Source: Lanius collurio
Taxonomy: Eukaryota; Chordata; Aves; Passeriformes; Laniidae
Length of the DNA: 64,000 nt
Direction of reading: 5' to 3'
Assembly: GCA_020086605.1 (NCBI GenBank)
Contig: JACBWW010000008.1
Coordinates: forward strand, 17,317,909 to 17,381,908
Shown here: positions 41,301-53,300 of the stretch, in pieces
Position numbering within the stretch: the stretch's first letter is position 1
How the letters are laid out: the number at the start of each line of letters is the position of its first letter
Position numbers and translations under genes: made by a program
Notes under the pieces: generated by a model
Database searches by the model: none
What the model saw: only the letters and a program-made list of their open reading frames with translations
Told to the model about the DNA's origin: nothing

Positions 41301-44300
41301 TTTAACACTGCGGGACTTTTAAACAATCTCAAAGAATTTTCTAATGAAGAAGGTGTGCCAACAGGCATAGCATTTCTAGTTCAACTCCCGCTAGAATCTA
41401 TACTCATAATTTTAATCTGGTAGGATAATTAGAGTAACTATTACTACCCAACATAGGACCTTGTCAGATACCAAACTACTAAATCAATCCACAAAGCATT
41501 AATTCTAAATAATAATATTTCTCAAATCTGATATGAGTGTCCACTGTGCATGATGAAGAGCTAACATTAGAACACTGTATTTGTATACCCCTAAATGAAT
41601 AAGAGTATACATGTTTGTGTGTATGGTATGTTCCAATATGAGAGAAAAAACAGTTTGCCAGTAAGGAACTGAGGTGGTAATAAGAATCTTTATACAATGG
41701 TAACATACCTGCAAAAATTCAGATGATGATAGGAAAATATAAGCATTGATGATCTTAAAGCAATTTTTGAGGTTTTCTGAACTCAGCTCTGGGAAAAACA
41801 GAAATCATAATTCAGAACCTGATCACCAAACTGAAGTATAACCAAGATGATTTGCTTCTAAAAGTATTTCTCCTCTCACAGCTTATAGTGCCAGATGCCA
41901 ACAAGTAGAAAAAAGATCTTAGATCCAGTGACAATCAGGGTCTCTCCTCCTGCAGAGACAGTTACAGAAGTGAGATGACAACAGCTCTCATGCTCATATG
42001 GAAGCACAAGAAATCCTATGACCTCAAAAGCCAAAGCTAATTAAAAACAAAAACCAAACAAATGAAAGTCAGGTTTTGGATGTAATACTGGGGTAAGAAG
42101 ATATTAAAGACAGAATAAATGAAACACATACTTTAGAGACTTGCAATTACTGATAAATCATCTCTCTTACATTGAGTCAGTAAATGCTAAGCAGAATGAA
42201 TGAAATAAAGACTGCAGTTCTGCTTGTCTGACCCAGATGCCACATCAAATGGCATTGAGCTGACAAACACTGAGCTGTAGGGCATAGCTTGGTTATTTCA
42301 GGGATGAGAGAATACCCATCTAAGAGACAAATACACACAGAAGATGATATACACCAGCAGCTTGAAGAGAGAAAAGAAAGATATGTCTTCAGGCACCACC
42401 TGTAAGACTGTTTAAGAAAAAAAAAAAAAAAATCACTCTGGAACATGTATAAGCAGAACTCACAGCAAAATGAAAAATTTCAAAGTTTAACATGGATGTT
42501 GATACTAATGCAGAAAGTCCGTATTGGCTAAAAACAAGGCAAAAGACCAAAAAACCTCAAAGACATGAATTTTCTTAAAACCAGTTTGGGAGACAAACTA
42601 TTCTTGGTAAAGAAAGTGGACCTCAGCTCCATCACTTTAAAAATATCTAATAAAATCATGGAGAGGCAACAGGAAAATTCTTTTACATGAAGTTTAAATA
42701 AAATCCCTTTACCAGATGGAATCAGCATCTGGCTAAGACTTCATATGTCTCCCATGATTTGATGAAAGCAGCCTGTAAGAAAGTGTGGCTTACACCTAGT
42801 GATATTTTATAGATAAAAATTTCTACCAAAAAAAGTATCTGATAACAGAACACCATGACCATGGCTGCTTCTCCATTATAACATCTGTAAAGTTCTGACG
42901 AAGTTCAGCAGATTTTCTTTTTTCTCCCATCCATTAGGTAGAACATTCTGTGTTCTACCTAACAAAAAGAACATTAACTGATGTTCTTCCATTTGACATG
43001 GCCATAAGGACAGCTTTGCATTCACGAGTACATTCATATGTCAGTACTCAAGACAAGTCACTTCTTGTAATCATTTATTTTGAGTATTTATGTCTCTTGA
43101 CTTGAATAGAGATCACATATCAATCCAATACGCTCATCTAAAGATTCCAATATACCTATAAGTTCAGCTTCAGTAGCACATTAGAATTACACATTGTGCT
43201 CTCCTTAGAGGTCTGCATTTGTGGTTTCTTCTTTACTGCATACAACCATATTTGAAATTTCAAACACTAAAGCAAGTAGACCATTTGTAAATAAAAGGTC
43301 ATATAAACATGAAGTACTAAATTTTCCACAACCTTCTGTTCTGTGATTCTGTGATAACTGAGGAAAAGTAATAAAATACGTGTAGCAAAATTGTACTTTG
43401 GGTCAAAAGGAAAAAACAGGTATCACAGAGGCAATGGAAATGACAGAACTTCCCTCACTCATGTGCAGCTCAATGTTTACCAAAATTTTCCAGAAAGATC
43501 TCATGTTCAACTAACTGCATTTAAAAGCTAGTTATACATCAATTCTCTTGCCAGGTTTTTTTGGATTAGAGGAGTTAGTCCAGTTCCAGTAATCTGGTTT
43601 TTGCCAGTGCCCCTAAAATATAGCCCATGCACATCAAACTTGATGCTTCTTGGAACAGCTATGTCTAGATTTTGACCATATTCTCAACCTGAAATTCATC
43701 ATTTTAAGCAGCCTCAGTGAAGAAATGCTTCTATCCTCAGAGAATTAATGTATTTCTCCATTCTGCATTATTCAATACATTGCAAGACGTGTATTAAAGA
43801 GACTCTGTAACCCCTCTGTAGGGCAATTACATTTTAACAGAATTTAAACAGTAGGAGCAGTGCTGAACTGAAAATCAAGTATGACAATTATGCTGTGAAT
43901 AATTATTGTACATCAGTGATAGCACCATAATCCTTGAAGGTCGGTCACTTATGCAAGTGAAATCAAGCTTTCATATCAAATGCAACATTCTGCTCCTGAA
44001 GGCAAATCTAATTGACTTGTATAACTTCTCTGACATCCACTTCCAACAGCAGTAGTATCCTGAAATGGATACAAAATGATCTTTTCAAAAGGACAGCTAT
44101 ATCTGGAAAGGAAAAACTACATATTATTTTCAGAATAATTAAAAAAGAAAAATCAGAAATATTTATATATTTTTCCCCTTTCAGTTCAAAAATCTTACAA
44201 ATGAATTCTCTGCCTGCCTTCCAGCTCTTCTAGTTCATCCATGTTGACCCCTGACATTTTTTCTGAATGACTTTCATGCTGATGTACAAACTAAACAGAT

Positions 44301-47300
44301 CAGAAAAATAATCACATTATAGTATATTACAGTAATTCCATTCAGTAAAAATAAATTCAGAAAACAAAGGTCAGGAAGTAAACATTCCTTACATTGCATT
44401 TTCAAGAACTAATTTCTGGAGTATCTCTTCACCACTTCTCCACCCTTCTTCAAAAGACATAAGCACGGTTAACTATCTATTCAGAACTTCCCTACACCTT
44501 ATCTGTCTTCTGACTTTTACTTTGATGACTCCAGACTGAATTGAAAACCAGTTTCTGAGAAATTATCTTTTTTGCCTTATCTCAGACAGTTAAGTCACAC
44601 AAGACTTTGCAATCTGACTTCCCTGTTAAAACACCTGGTTCTGACAGGTACATCATCATGCTAAGAAGGACAGAAAGAGTCTGACTAAGTGCTGGAAGTT
44701 TCAGGTGAACACTGCTGCTGGTATACTGGAAAAACTCTGCTACAGGTTTAAGACTGAACAGTTATTTAATTAACTAGCACGGTTGATCATCACTGACCAA
44801 TACATTTCCTTTGCAAGATGCTGCACCTTTAACTGTACTGTTGCACTTGATTTAAGTGAAGAATCTCTTTTTCAAGCATCCTGTTAAGTAGCTGCCTGAG
44901 AGGCAGTTGATGGCAGTGTTATACTGGTTTTCTAACTACCATGTTTTAAAATAAGGTTAGCACTAATCCAAAATTCCAGCTCCATTTAAGCATCACAATA
45001 ACATGGCCGTGTTACGTCGAGGCTGTCTAGTCAGATTCTCCTGATGTCAACAAACAGAATTCGTAGGCAAAGAGCATGCCAGAATGGTTTCCACTTCCTG
45101 GCAAAATGTGCCAGGAAAGAAAAGAATTTTGGTCTACAGTAATCTAAATTTTTGATGAACTCGACACTCAGAAAAAAAAGACTCTTAGAAAAATGCTCAG
45201 GAAGTAAAGTAGTACAGAAGCCTGTACTACTTTTGTACAGGACAAAATCACTCTGTGATTACTCATCAGCTGCTGTGGTTTTTCCACTCCCAACCCTGAT
45301 AAAAAAAAAAGTTTGACATAAGCATGTTTGAAGGTTTGTCCTAAGAAAATCCCACCCAGCTTAACTGTACTGCTTGCTGTACTATCATCATACAGCTTTC
45401 ATTTTTCAGAATAAATAACATTGTTTTGAGAATGTGTTTGTTTTTTTTTCCAAAGGAGAGCATCACTATTCTACAGGACTCACTCATAAATTAAGGGAGT
45501 CACTACAAGTACAGAATATTCCTGAATACGTCCACCTTTTGTTAGAAGAGTACGCCAATGTTTCCATTTCTACTCATCTCTACTCTGAAAAGTATCACTG
45601 GGGAGAAAATATCAGTAGCAACAGACACGCCACAAATACAGAGTATTTCTAAATTTAACTCAAGCAGAGTAGCAGTGTGACAAACTACAAAAATCACAGC
45701 CATTCATGCAGTGCACGCTTCCTGTGGCAGGTATTACCTCCGACTGACACAGAACAGGAAGGCAGAACTGTAGGCGTGTAGTTACGGATGATGGCAACAG
45801 TATGTACTCAGCAGCTACAGAATTTGGGAGGCAGCTCTGGAGTATTTAACTATAAAACCTTATAATACTTAACAGAGCACGTCTGTCACTAGAGATCTTG
45901 TATACAATGAGAAATAACAGAAGATATCACCTGGCACCTACCTACCACGACATAACTTTCTACTGACCTTTAGTCAGAATAAAATAGTAAGCACTGGAAA
46001 CAATTATCAATTTAAAGGCTAACTTCTGTAATTCTATTAACACATTTCTCTAAAAAAATTAACCCATTTTGCTCTATTAGCTTTGCAACCTACAAAATCA
46101 CAGCTAAAGATCTAAACGCAAACATATTAACATAATAAAATGAAACCACATAATTTTTGTACTCCTTTTAATTATGAAGCAAAAGCATTTGAAATATCAG
46201 TATTTCCTAAGCACTGAATCTTAATTCTTAATATTAAGTTTATATTTTGCCAACAAACTGCTGTTTTTAATTTCAGTGCTTGACCCAAATGTTTACAGAC
46301 ATATTTAGGTAGCTTGAAAACATCCTACACTGTTATTAACTGAATAAGAGAAAAGCCAACAACTTCATTCTGGTTGTATTCCATATAATCTGGCAAGTAT
46401 TCCATATAATCAATATCAACAACACTTTGGTGATAAATTTCAGAAACTTCTTAAAATAACCTCTGAAATAATAAACTGAAACTTGTCTTATCTTTTGGGT
46501 ACAGCAGCTCCAATTTATTAAAAATAGAGAACTAGGGTAAGTAGATGATAAATGTTAAAAAAGATGAGAAAGCCAGACAATAAAAACTTGTTCCTAAATT
46601 TTTGTTATAATTTTGCAAGCTTCCATAGCACTTGAAACCACAGGAGCATTGCTTAGTGCATGAACAACAAGCAGCAGGAAAAAACTCGGAAATTTTATTA
46701 GTAAAAGACTTACCAAGAAGGGCAGACATATTCTGAAATATTCTCAGAAGTTCTGGTGTAAGACATGGACTATTCTCCAACGTCACTAACCTAAGAACAG
46801 ATTAAGCAAAATATTTCAGATGATGTACAAGTAACATTGAGCAATCATTTTGACAGATGTAAACATTTTAACTTCCAGAAATCATCTATATTATCAACAA
46901 TGTGTAACAATTACCAGAAGCGTACTTCAAGCAGAGCAACAGTCCTTACAACACACTCATCAGTATAGGCACACACATCAGTATAGGTCTTGCCAAGGTA
47001 GGAACAAAAAAAAACATGCTACTGTCTTTTTATAAAGACAACATAAGCTCTGAAATGCAACAATGAGAAAGTCTAAGTAGCCAGACAGGGAACTCAGAGA
47101 AGGTGAGTAGGGAGGGATATTTACAGTGCCAAAACAACACAGGTTGTATTCTACACCTCTAAGGTGCTGGACCTGCTCACACCTTTAGGAGATTTTTTTA
47201 TGTCTGAAATGATGCACTGATTACCATACATCATCTATAATAATTTAAAATTCCTGAGGTTTGAAAACAGTAGTTATAAATTAAGCTTGCATTTAAAGGC

Positions 47301-50300
47301 ACAGCAGCAAATTCCAGTTTTTTTCCTAGATCTCAGGCATGGGACGATCATATTTAATTAATATGCCTGGTCATGTGGAATAGCTGTTTTCCTGCTCTTG
47401 GCTGAAGAAGCCATTAGAGTCCCAACTGTTTCTGCCAGCTCCATCCAGATTGCTCTGATGCTCTCAGACATCAAAAAATACTCTTCTGCACAGACATCAG
47501 AAGAGCAACCTCAAGATCGGTATTACTAAGAAGATATAAAAGCTCTGAAATGATACATGTAAAAGGCCCCTATCCTAAATTCTGAGAAGCTCTTGCACCT
47601 TGACTAGCTGCCACCAGCATTATAAATTTCAGTTTTGCTGTACACAGAACATATCATTTGTAGGTCAATTATTTGTAATTGAAATTCACAATTTAGATCT
47701 GATTTACTACAATTTAGAACAAAGGAATTGCTCACTATTTTAAGACAAACTCTATATATTCCAGTTCTTCAGAACTATGTGTTGACTTTGGTCCAGGTAA
47801 CTGTTCTCCCCTTTTACAGCATCAGCTGCACCAGAAACAAATAAATCAGGCTCATGGCAAACTGAGGAGAGGGTCACTTCTTGTTTTATCTTCAGTCACC
47901 AAATAGTCTGAGGTACAGAAAGTAACTTCTACATTTTATCCTTGTACTTTTAACAATTCCTGTAACTAGCTCTGAGATCCATTGGCTCACTGTTCTTCCG
48001 AAGTCAAGCACACCAAATCGTTAGTTTAGCACGCACATTATAGTGAATCTAGATTTTTTGTCTTGTTGTTCATTATCACTACAGAATGGTAACTTCAGTA
48101 TCAACTGCCTGAAAATTAATGAAACACAACTAAAAATAGCTGAGTATATAAATTTCCTAATCTCCTGTCTTCTGATAAAAGGTGTGATACAGGAAATATC
48201 AAGGTAAGGTAACAAGAATATATCAATTTTAATATTCGAAGCTTTTTACAATTTTTTCTTTCATGGATACAAAAATAACTGTTTCAAAATTAGAATCAGA
48301 TAGAAAACATTCTTACCACAGCTCTAGACCATCTTCCAGAAGATAGACATGTGGAGGCTGAGAAACATCTGTACTCAGTTGGATAACTGGAAGTAGAAAA
48401 GGATAGAGATTTCTGCTGTCTGCTCCCAGTCCCTATAAAATAAGTAAGAAATATAAAATAGGTCAAAAACCTTAAATCAATCATTTCAAACTCAGCATGG
48501 AAAAGATCTACAATGCTGTTATATACATATGTAAACGTGCATTCAAGAAATCAAAGGTTGAACTTGCTTCCATTTCGTACAACAATAAAATAGTCTAATA
48601 TTCTTAAGCATACTTATCAATAGTCGGCAAAAAAAACAGTTATAAAGAACATACATTCCTAAAAACATTCCTTCCTGGAAGAGTTACAAGTCTAACAAAT
48701 ACCAAATGACTGAAAGCTGAATGTTTTACAGATCAAGAATATAATTACTTTTTGGTTCTTATAATTTACTAAATAGTTTGACACGTTCTAATAATCAGGA
48801 GAAGAATTTGTTTTTATAGCTACACAGATTCACCAACTGACGACAGTGATTTAGTTTTTAAACAATCCATGAGACTTCTGAACATTGAAGAGAAAATTGG
48901 GAACTACTGCCAATTACTGAACAGCATTACAAAATATTGTAGTATTACTACTTAAGAGAACTGAGGCTAGTAGAATGCTAAATATGCATAATTCCTGTAT
49001 TTTGATAATGGAAAATTTGCAATTATTTGATGTTTCTAAGTTGCAGCTTCTTTATGGATTTATCTACTTACTTAAACAAACATGCCTTAAAAGAAAAAGA
49101 TTCTTCTATAAATTTGTCTCATCTTTTTGTGTCTACCTAGACCAAGAGATACACCTTTAGTAATAAAATACTGATATTCCAGGCTCCACAAGGGACAGAA
49201 ACAAGAATTTCCACAATTCGTTTATGGTAAAATGTGTTTCCTCCTCATTTACAGTTATGCCACTTTAAAAAGAACCTTTATTTTGCCTTCTATAATATTT
49301 GTCATTCCCCTTTCACTCTCTCATCACTATTAACCTCTACAATACCATCCTCTTAAGTCATGCATTTCCACAAGATCAAGACTGCCTATTAAGTCTGTTC
49401 CTGGACAGACACTGTCCTAGGAGCACTTCTCTTGGTCTCTGCTATTCCTGCTATACCTTGAGATGCAGCAGGGGTTGGAGAAGGTAGGGTGGCACAGAGT
49501 CCGTATTAAAGAGGTAGTTAATAGCACAGATTCTGCAGGCAATATAGCCACATACTGTTTTATCATCACAAAAGAACTGTAGGAGATACTGACAACATTT
49601 ATGTGACTCCGATTCCTTACCTGGACGAGATGGATTAGGGTGGTTAGAATGGCACATCGTAGCATATTGTGCTCCTCACTCTGCTTCCAAAGGAGTGGTA
49701 AATACTGAACCAAACATCCTACGTATGGTCGTATCTAAAATTCAGAAAACAAATTGGTTTCTTAATTGTGAAACAAGAATAGTAATTTATCTCAAGCATA
49801 GTTTCTGAAAAATGTAGGAGCTGCTTTTGTCACAGTAAAAATTCGGAGTTTGCTTAGATCTTTCTAAAACACCATATTCTTTACTTTGTGACTGAAGTAA
49901 TTTCTGACTGCAGAGTAGTTTGAAAGAACATAATACTTATGGTGACATTTGTGCATGGCAATCAAGCTTATGTAGTAAACAGGACACTAAAAATATCTAA
50001 AACTTGATATGCAGAGATATTTTCATATTAATACATTCTTCACTTAGACAAGATTGTTAAACAACATCATACTTCAAGACCAGAAACAGTCCCAGTAAAA
50101 CCAAAAAAAAAAAAGCTGTATAACCTCAGAAGTTACCTATCCTTTGAGCAGGAGTTAGACTATGTAACTTCCAGAGATTTGTCACAGCCTACATTTTTTA
50201 TTATTATGCTCTTCAATACTAAAAGGTTAATCTATGTGTCTTTGAAAGTATTTATTTAGGCATTAACCTAAACATATTCAAGGGTTCTTTCTCAACTTGT

Positions 50301-53300
50301 TTTTAATGCTGCTTCTCTAGATGATCTAAACTGCAGGGAAATCTGCTGTCATGCTGACTTTTCCCGCAAGGGACAATTATGAAAGCTTCATCCGGCTTTC
50401 AGACAGGATTATTTGTAGAAAGATGAGATAAGCTCAAAAACATGCATTATCTCTGTCCTTAATACAGTAATAATGAAACAACCAAACCAAACTCACCACA
50501 ACAAAACTGAGACAAAAGCAGTCAGCTCTTCAGTGTTTAACTCTGCAAAACTATCTTAAAATTCTTTATGTAAAAGCTGAAGCATATACTTTAACACTAA
50601 AGTACTGAAAATTCATAATGTGAATTTGAAACCTATCATGCAGTTAAGGAGAGTGCTGTAGATGCAACTCTGACCCATACCAGTACTAACAAGAAATTAC
50701 AAATTTAACTGTACACTCCCTAGGAGTTCAAAGCATCTTTCCCCAAAAACATCTTTTTTAATATGTAGATAGATTAAAATATTAGTTCAGATATGAGACA
50801 ATTAGAATAAATCACAAATAAATAAATAAAATTGCAAGAAATGCTACAAGATGTGAAAATCATTCTGTACTCCAAAAGCTGATCCAATACAAAAAATACA
50901 TAGTAACTTATGAAAAGTAAGTTAACATTTTACACAAAAGATAAATGAGAACTGAAAAGAGAACCAAGTAATGCCAACAGTGCAGGCATCTCTGACAATA
51001 ACCAGTCTATTAATTGATAACATCTTCCTTCCACATCAAGTCTTACTCTGTGTTCTTAGGACAAAGCTAAAACTGAAATATGTATTTAAATACCTGCATA
51101 TTGACTCTTTCAATCACACAAGACAAAACATGAAGAACATGCATTTTGGTGTCACACTGTGTTACTTCTTGAAGCAGCTGAAAGAGCAGTGTAAACATGG
51201 ATTCCAGGTACTTAAAGAAAAATAAAGAAATACAGATTAGACCATCAAAAATACAACTGGTGACATGAACTTGCAATTTTCCTTTATAAGACATCCATAA
51301 ACTTTCAAAAATACAAAGCATGCAAAACATTCTCTTTCACTTGGAAAAAAGAGCATTAGCCAATCACTGCCTAAGCAAGGTAAAAAAAGTCAGATATGCT
51401 CTTACACAACAGTTCAAACATGATCAGTTTGAATGTATACAATTTTTGTGTTTTGATAAGTGTAAACATGATTTCACAGGTAAAATAGGCTGTTTCTCCA
51501 GAAGAAGCACTTTGTTACAGTCAAAGCAAAGGTACAATCTTCCAGCTTTTGGGTTAGTAGATAGAAGTTAAATATTGAACTGAAGAAGACATCTTAAAAA
51601 AATCCCAGTGTTTGCAGTCTAGATGCACTCTACATTTTTGTTTTCTTTGTTCTCAAGTGAGTTGAAATTAACATGGAAGTCATAATAAAATAAGAAAAAA
51701 CTAAATTTGAGCGATCAAAATAAAACTTTGGCGTATTTATCTCTTTTCACTGTTTACTTAATGACAACAGTAATGACCACAGTAAAGAATACAAATACAG
51801 GAGAATCAGAAAGTAGCACTTTTTTAAGGCACTACTTTAACCATACACCTATATTTAGTATTTTTAAGAAGCACCAGGTTGGAAAGTACTGCATGAAACA
51901 GGCATGTGGGAAAGCCACAGTGGTGTGGAGATGTATTTGTTAGATACAGTTTTAATAGTTTCTTATCATAAAGAATCCTACTATCTGGCAACACCCAGTA
52001 TATAGAGTACTAAACCCACTGCTATGAAGTTGTTACAGCCATAGTATTAAAATGTTCTGAACTTTTTATGTACACATTAGCAACCTTAACAGCAGCAGTA
52101 AGAGCATATATTTTGGTCTATGAAGAGTGAACATACAATACAAACATGCACACAGATCAATTACTACACAATGTAGTTCAAAATTAAATTGGACAATATT
52201 TTTTCCTGCTTTTCTCTATGGATTTATCAACTCCTCAGAATATATAAATGCTCTTACTGGTAAGAACTGGTCAGTTCTGAACTCAAAGTCATCTACAGGT
52301 AAACAAACGTTAAGGAAAAATAATACAGATTGCAGATGGATACCAAGTCTCAAATGAGAAAAAAATATAATGTGAAGAATTTGGTAGTAAGTGTAAAATT
52401 GATTGTTTTCCAGTAACTCAGAATTAAGAACTAATCAAGCAGCTTTTCAAATAAGGATATTTAACTTCAGTGTCGTAGCTGTCTCAATACGGACCTGAAA
52501 GACAAAAGCCAAGAAGCATCACACGTATGACCATTAAGCATTTTGATTATCCACATAGTATCTGACAGTATCAAATCAGCTGATGTTTTCACAATTGAAT
52601 CATTCTCTGTGTTCTATCATCCTCTAAGAGATGTAGTTAGTTCATTTTCATTCACTTTCATTTTAGTACCCTTTACATTTCATTTGTCATTGCTAAAGTG
52701 GTAGAAATTGAAAAAGCTACTCAGGCAAAACCTTCAAGGAAAAGAAGTAATTAAACAAGAAGATATCGATCTAGACAAAGCTCTTGCAATAGAGGAGTTT
52801 AACTTGGAATTATCTCATGGCTTGCTGTCAACCAAGAAGTACAGAATCAAATAAAGTTAGACTGTTCTTCCAGTAGATGCTTAGCAATGCCTTAGAAAGC
52901 ATTCAGTAAAAACAGCTGACACAGAAACAAAACCTACTCTCCAAAAGCTGACTGTAATCACAGAAGTTATCGTTATGACTGGCAATTACTAACTAATACA
53001 TAACTACCAAACTAGCAAAGTTTATTTATTGGGGTTTTTTGTGGGCTGCTAACCCTGTTTGTTCAAAAATAAAAACAAAATAAACAATAGCAAACCCAGT
53101 ATCTCAACTTCATCTCTCCTACTAGCAAATTAAAGTTGTAGCTTAAAAGCACAGATTTGTACTCAAGCAATTTAGCAAGCAATGCCTTTTATCCTATCCT
53201 GCTAGCAGGTAATTTTAATGCCTAAATAACCATAGAATCACAGAATCGTTACAGATATAAAAAGACCTTTAGGATCATCTAGTCCAGGTGGCAAACCAGC

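Larger units (their letters stand above)
36078..46713 (-). other. IPO11: IPO11 introns between window exons 15 and 20
   Basis: Introns at 36078-36981, 37096-38596, 38693-41038, 41120-41708 and 41789-46713. No second gene or clear mobile element was seen. The 4.9-kb intron 41789-46713 holds a 16-A tract (42417-42432), two perfect 12-bp hairpins (42934, 45206) and a short direct repeat (46376-46411). Confidence 0.85.
46791..52257 (-). other. IPO11: IPO11 introns between window exons 11 and 15
   Basis: Introns at 46791-48316, 48433-49620, 49735-51093 and 51211-52257. All are GT-AG and AT-rich. An 18-bp imperfect tandem repeat lies at 46953-46988. Nothing else is recognised. Confidence 0.85.

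Noticed and set aside
43338..43356. CTGTGATTCTGTGATAAC resembling a plus-strand CR1 tail
   Set aside because: Two tail-like units only, with no recognisable CR1 body upstream; too short to call.
52290..52298. Ordinary AG acceptor (ctgtag) for IPO11 window exon 11
   Set aside because: It would need a GT donor on exon 10, which is absent, and would lose the conserved Thr-Val codons and the frame. The AT-AC reading fits every constraint.
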